From positions 2,738-10,501 of the forward strand of contig DDPP01000014.1 in assembly GCA_002342255.1 (NCBI GenBank): a stretch of 7,764 nucleotides of DNA, in the 5' to 3' direction. The notes under the pieces are model-generated. The model was not told the origin of the DNA. It ran no database searches and worked only from the letters and a program-made list of their open reading frames with translations. A program made the position numbers and the translations under genes. Origin of the DNA: Micrococcales bacterium UBA2465 (GTDB lineage: Bacteria > Actinomycetota > Actinomycetes > Actinomycetales > Microbacteriaceae). Below are positions 6,918-7,764 of the stretch, piece by piece; positions within the stretch are counted from its first letter, which is position 1, and each line of letters starts with the position of its first letter.

Positions 6918-7764
6918 AAGCTCTGAATCAGTTGTTCTGGTCTTCAAGACCTGTCTCCTGGATTAATACCGCTTTTCCTTTTGGCGCTACTTACCTCTTT
7001 ATTACTCATCGCTTAGACCTCACTTTCTGGATAGGAACTCTGTTCTTCCTTATCCCATACAACCTGTTAATGTATGGCATCAACGATGTCTTTGATTACG
7101 AAAGTGATCTTAGAAACCCCAGAAAAGGTGGCATTGAAGGTGCACTTCTAAACAAGAAATATCACAAGCTAACTATCTGGAGTTCGGTATTACTCTGTGT
7201 TCCGTTCTTGGCATACCTTTACTCTGTTTCAACCAATCAGGATGCCCTCTGGCTAAGTCTGTTCGTTTTTACTGTCATCGCTTATAGTGCTCCAGTCTTG
7301 AGGTTCAAGGAAAGACCTTTCCTTGATTCAGTAACCTCTGCATCACACTTTGTTGGACCAATGATTTACGCCCTATCACTAGTGAAGGTTGATCTTGGTT
7401 CGAGGGAGACACTCTCCGCAATCTTGGCCTTTACCCTTTGGGGAATCGCTTCTCATGCCTTTGGCGCTGTGCAAGATGTCATTGCCGACCGAGAAGCGAA
7501 CATTTCAAGCATTGCAACTGTTATCGGAGCTAAAGCAACGGTTAGGTTTGCGTTCCTCTGTTACTTAATCGCCGGTGTTCTAGTAATGAATACTGGATTC
7601 CCAGGACCAATTGCTGCGGTGGCGGCAGTTCCATATCTTTTCATCCTTGCTCCATTTCTGAACATCTCTGATTCAGATTGCGAAAGAGCAAATAAAGGTT
7701 GGCGACAGTTCATTTGGTTGAACTTTTTTGCGGGATTTGTAGTGACAATGATTTTGATTTGGGC
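6914..7764 (+). CDS. crtEb: Lycopene elongase, UbiA-family prenyltransferase, partial at right edge
   Basis: CrtEb is an integral membrane prenyltransferase that adds C5 units from DMAPP to the ends of lycopene, giving C45 and then C50 carotenoids such as flavuxanthin. The first 283 codons are visible, followed by the window edge. Family members are about 290 residues, so only a few C-terminal residues should be missing. The first Asp-rich motif is GINDVFDYESD (55-65), an NDxxDxxxD site for the diphosphate and Mg2+, followed by LRNPRKGGIEGA (66-77), which is typical of carotenoid elongases. The second is QDVIADREANISSIATVIGA (187-206), a DxxxD motif with Asp188 and Asp192. About eight hydrophobic segments can be seen, for example 37-55, 88-105, 112-128, 140-157, 167-185, 208-227, 230-250 and 267-283. 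The ATG overlaps the crtYf stop by 4 nt. Other UbiA enzymes (menaquinone, chlorophyll) are unlikely given the operon. Confidence 0.92.
   Translation, partial: MKALNQLFWSSRPVSWINTAFPFGATYLFITHRLDLTFWIGTLFFLIPYNLLMYGINDVFDYESDLRNPRKGGIEGALLNKKYHKLTIWSSVLLCVPFLAYLYSVSTNQDALWLSLFVFTVIAYSAPVLRFKERPFLDSVTSASHFVGPMIYALSLVKVDLGSRETLSAILAFTLWGIASHAFGAVQDVIADREANISSIATVIGAKATVRFAFLCYLIAGVLVMNTGFPGPIAAVAAVPYLFILAPFLNISDSDCERANKGWRQFIWLNFFAGFVVTMILIW

Noticed and set aside
1..7764. A previously undescribed system, mobile element, CRISPR array, tRNA or rRNA
   Set aside because: Every long region is accounted for by known families with intact motifs. No repeats with regular spacing, integrase or transposase genes, or RNA gene signatures were seen.

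Overview
The window looks like a piece of a chromosome from a low-GC actinobacterium, most likely a member or relative of the Microbacteriaceae (for example a planktonic, streamlined lineage). The basis is the actinobacterial form of the proteins, a carotenoid cluster containing a split heterodimeric lycopene cyclase plus a UbiA-type lycopene elongase, a compact layout with almost no intergenic DNA, and promoters that seem to give leaderless mRNAs. GC content is in the mid-40s by eye, low for the family. The taxonomic call is an inference from gene content only.

Left part, minus strand (1-2785): branched-chain amino acid biosynthesis. ilvD (dihydroxy-acid dehydratase, complete) is followed after 14 nt by ilvB (acetolactate synthase large subunit), which runs off the left edge after 359 visible codons. 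They form one operon that reads leftward out of the window.

Middle (2786-2857): a 72-bp divergent spacer between ilvD and a corA-family transporter gene. On each strand a TANNNT -10 hexamer ends 6 nt before the proposed start codon, which puts the expected transcription start on the start codon itself. Neither gene therefore appears to have a 5' leader.

Right part, plus strand (2858-7764): corA, then crtB - crtI - crtYe - crtYf - crtEb. These crt genes convert geranylgeranyl diphosphate (GGPP) to phytoene (CrtB), phytoene to lycopene (CrtI), and lycopene to a C50 carotenoid by elongation with dimethylallyl diphosphate (DMAPP; CrtEb) and cyclisation (CrtYe/CrtYf). The expected product resembles decaprenoxanthin or sarcinaxanthin. 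The four crt junctions overlap or abut (-4, -1, 0 and -4 nt), so this is a tightly coupled operon. crtB has its own putative leaderless -10 box overlapping the corA stop codon. The GGPP synthase gene crtE, which commonly heads such clusters, is not upstream of crtB here. crtEb is cut by the right edge after 283 codons and is probably nearly complete.

No RNA genes, mobile elements or CRISPR arrays were found, and no gene-free stretch exceeds about 75 bp. I see no wholly new system. The points worth a second look are the repeated leaderless promoter geometry, the GQN (instead of GMN) signature in the CorA protein, the missing crtE, and a perfect 9-bp inverted repeat just inside crtB.
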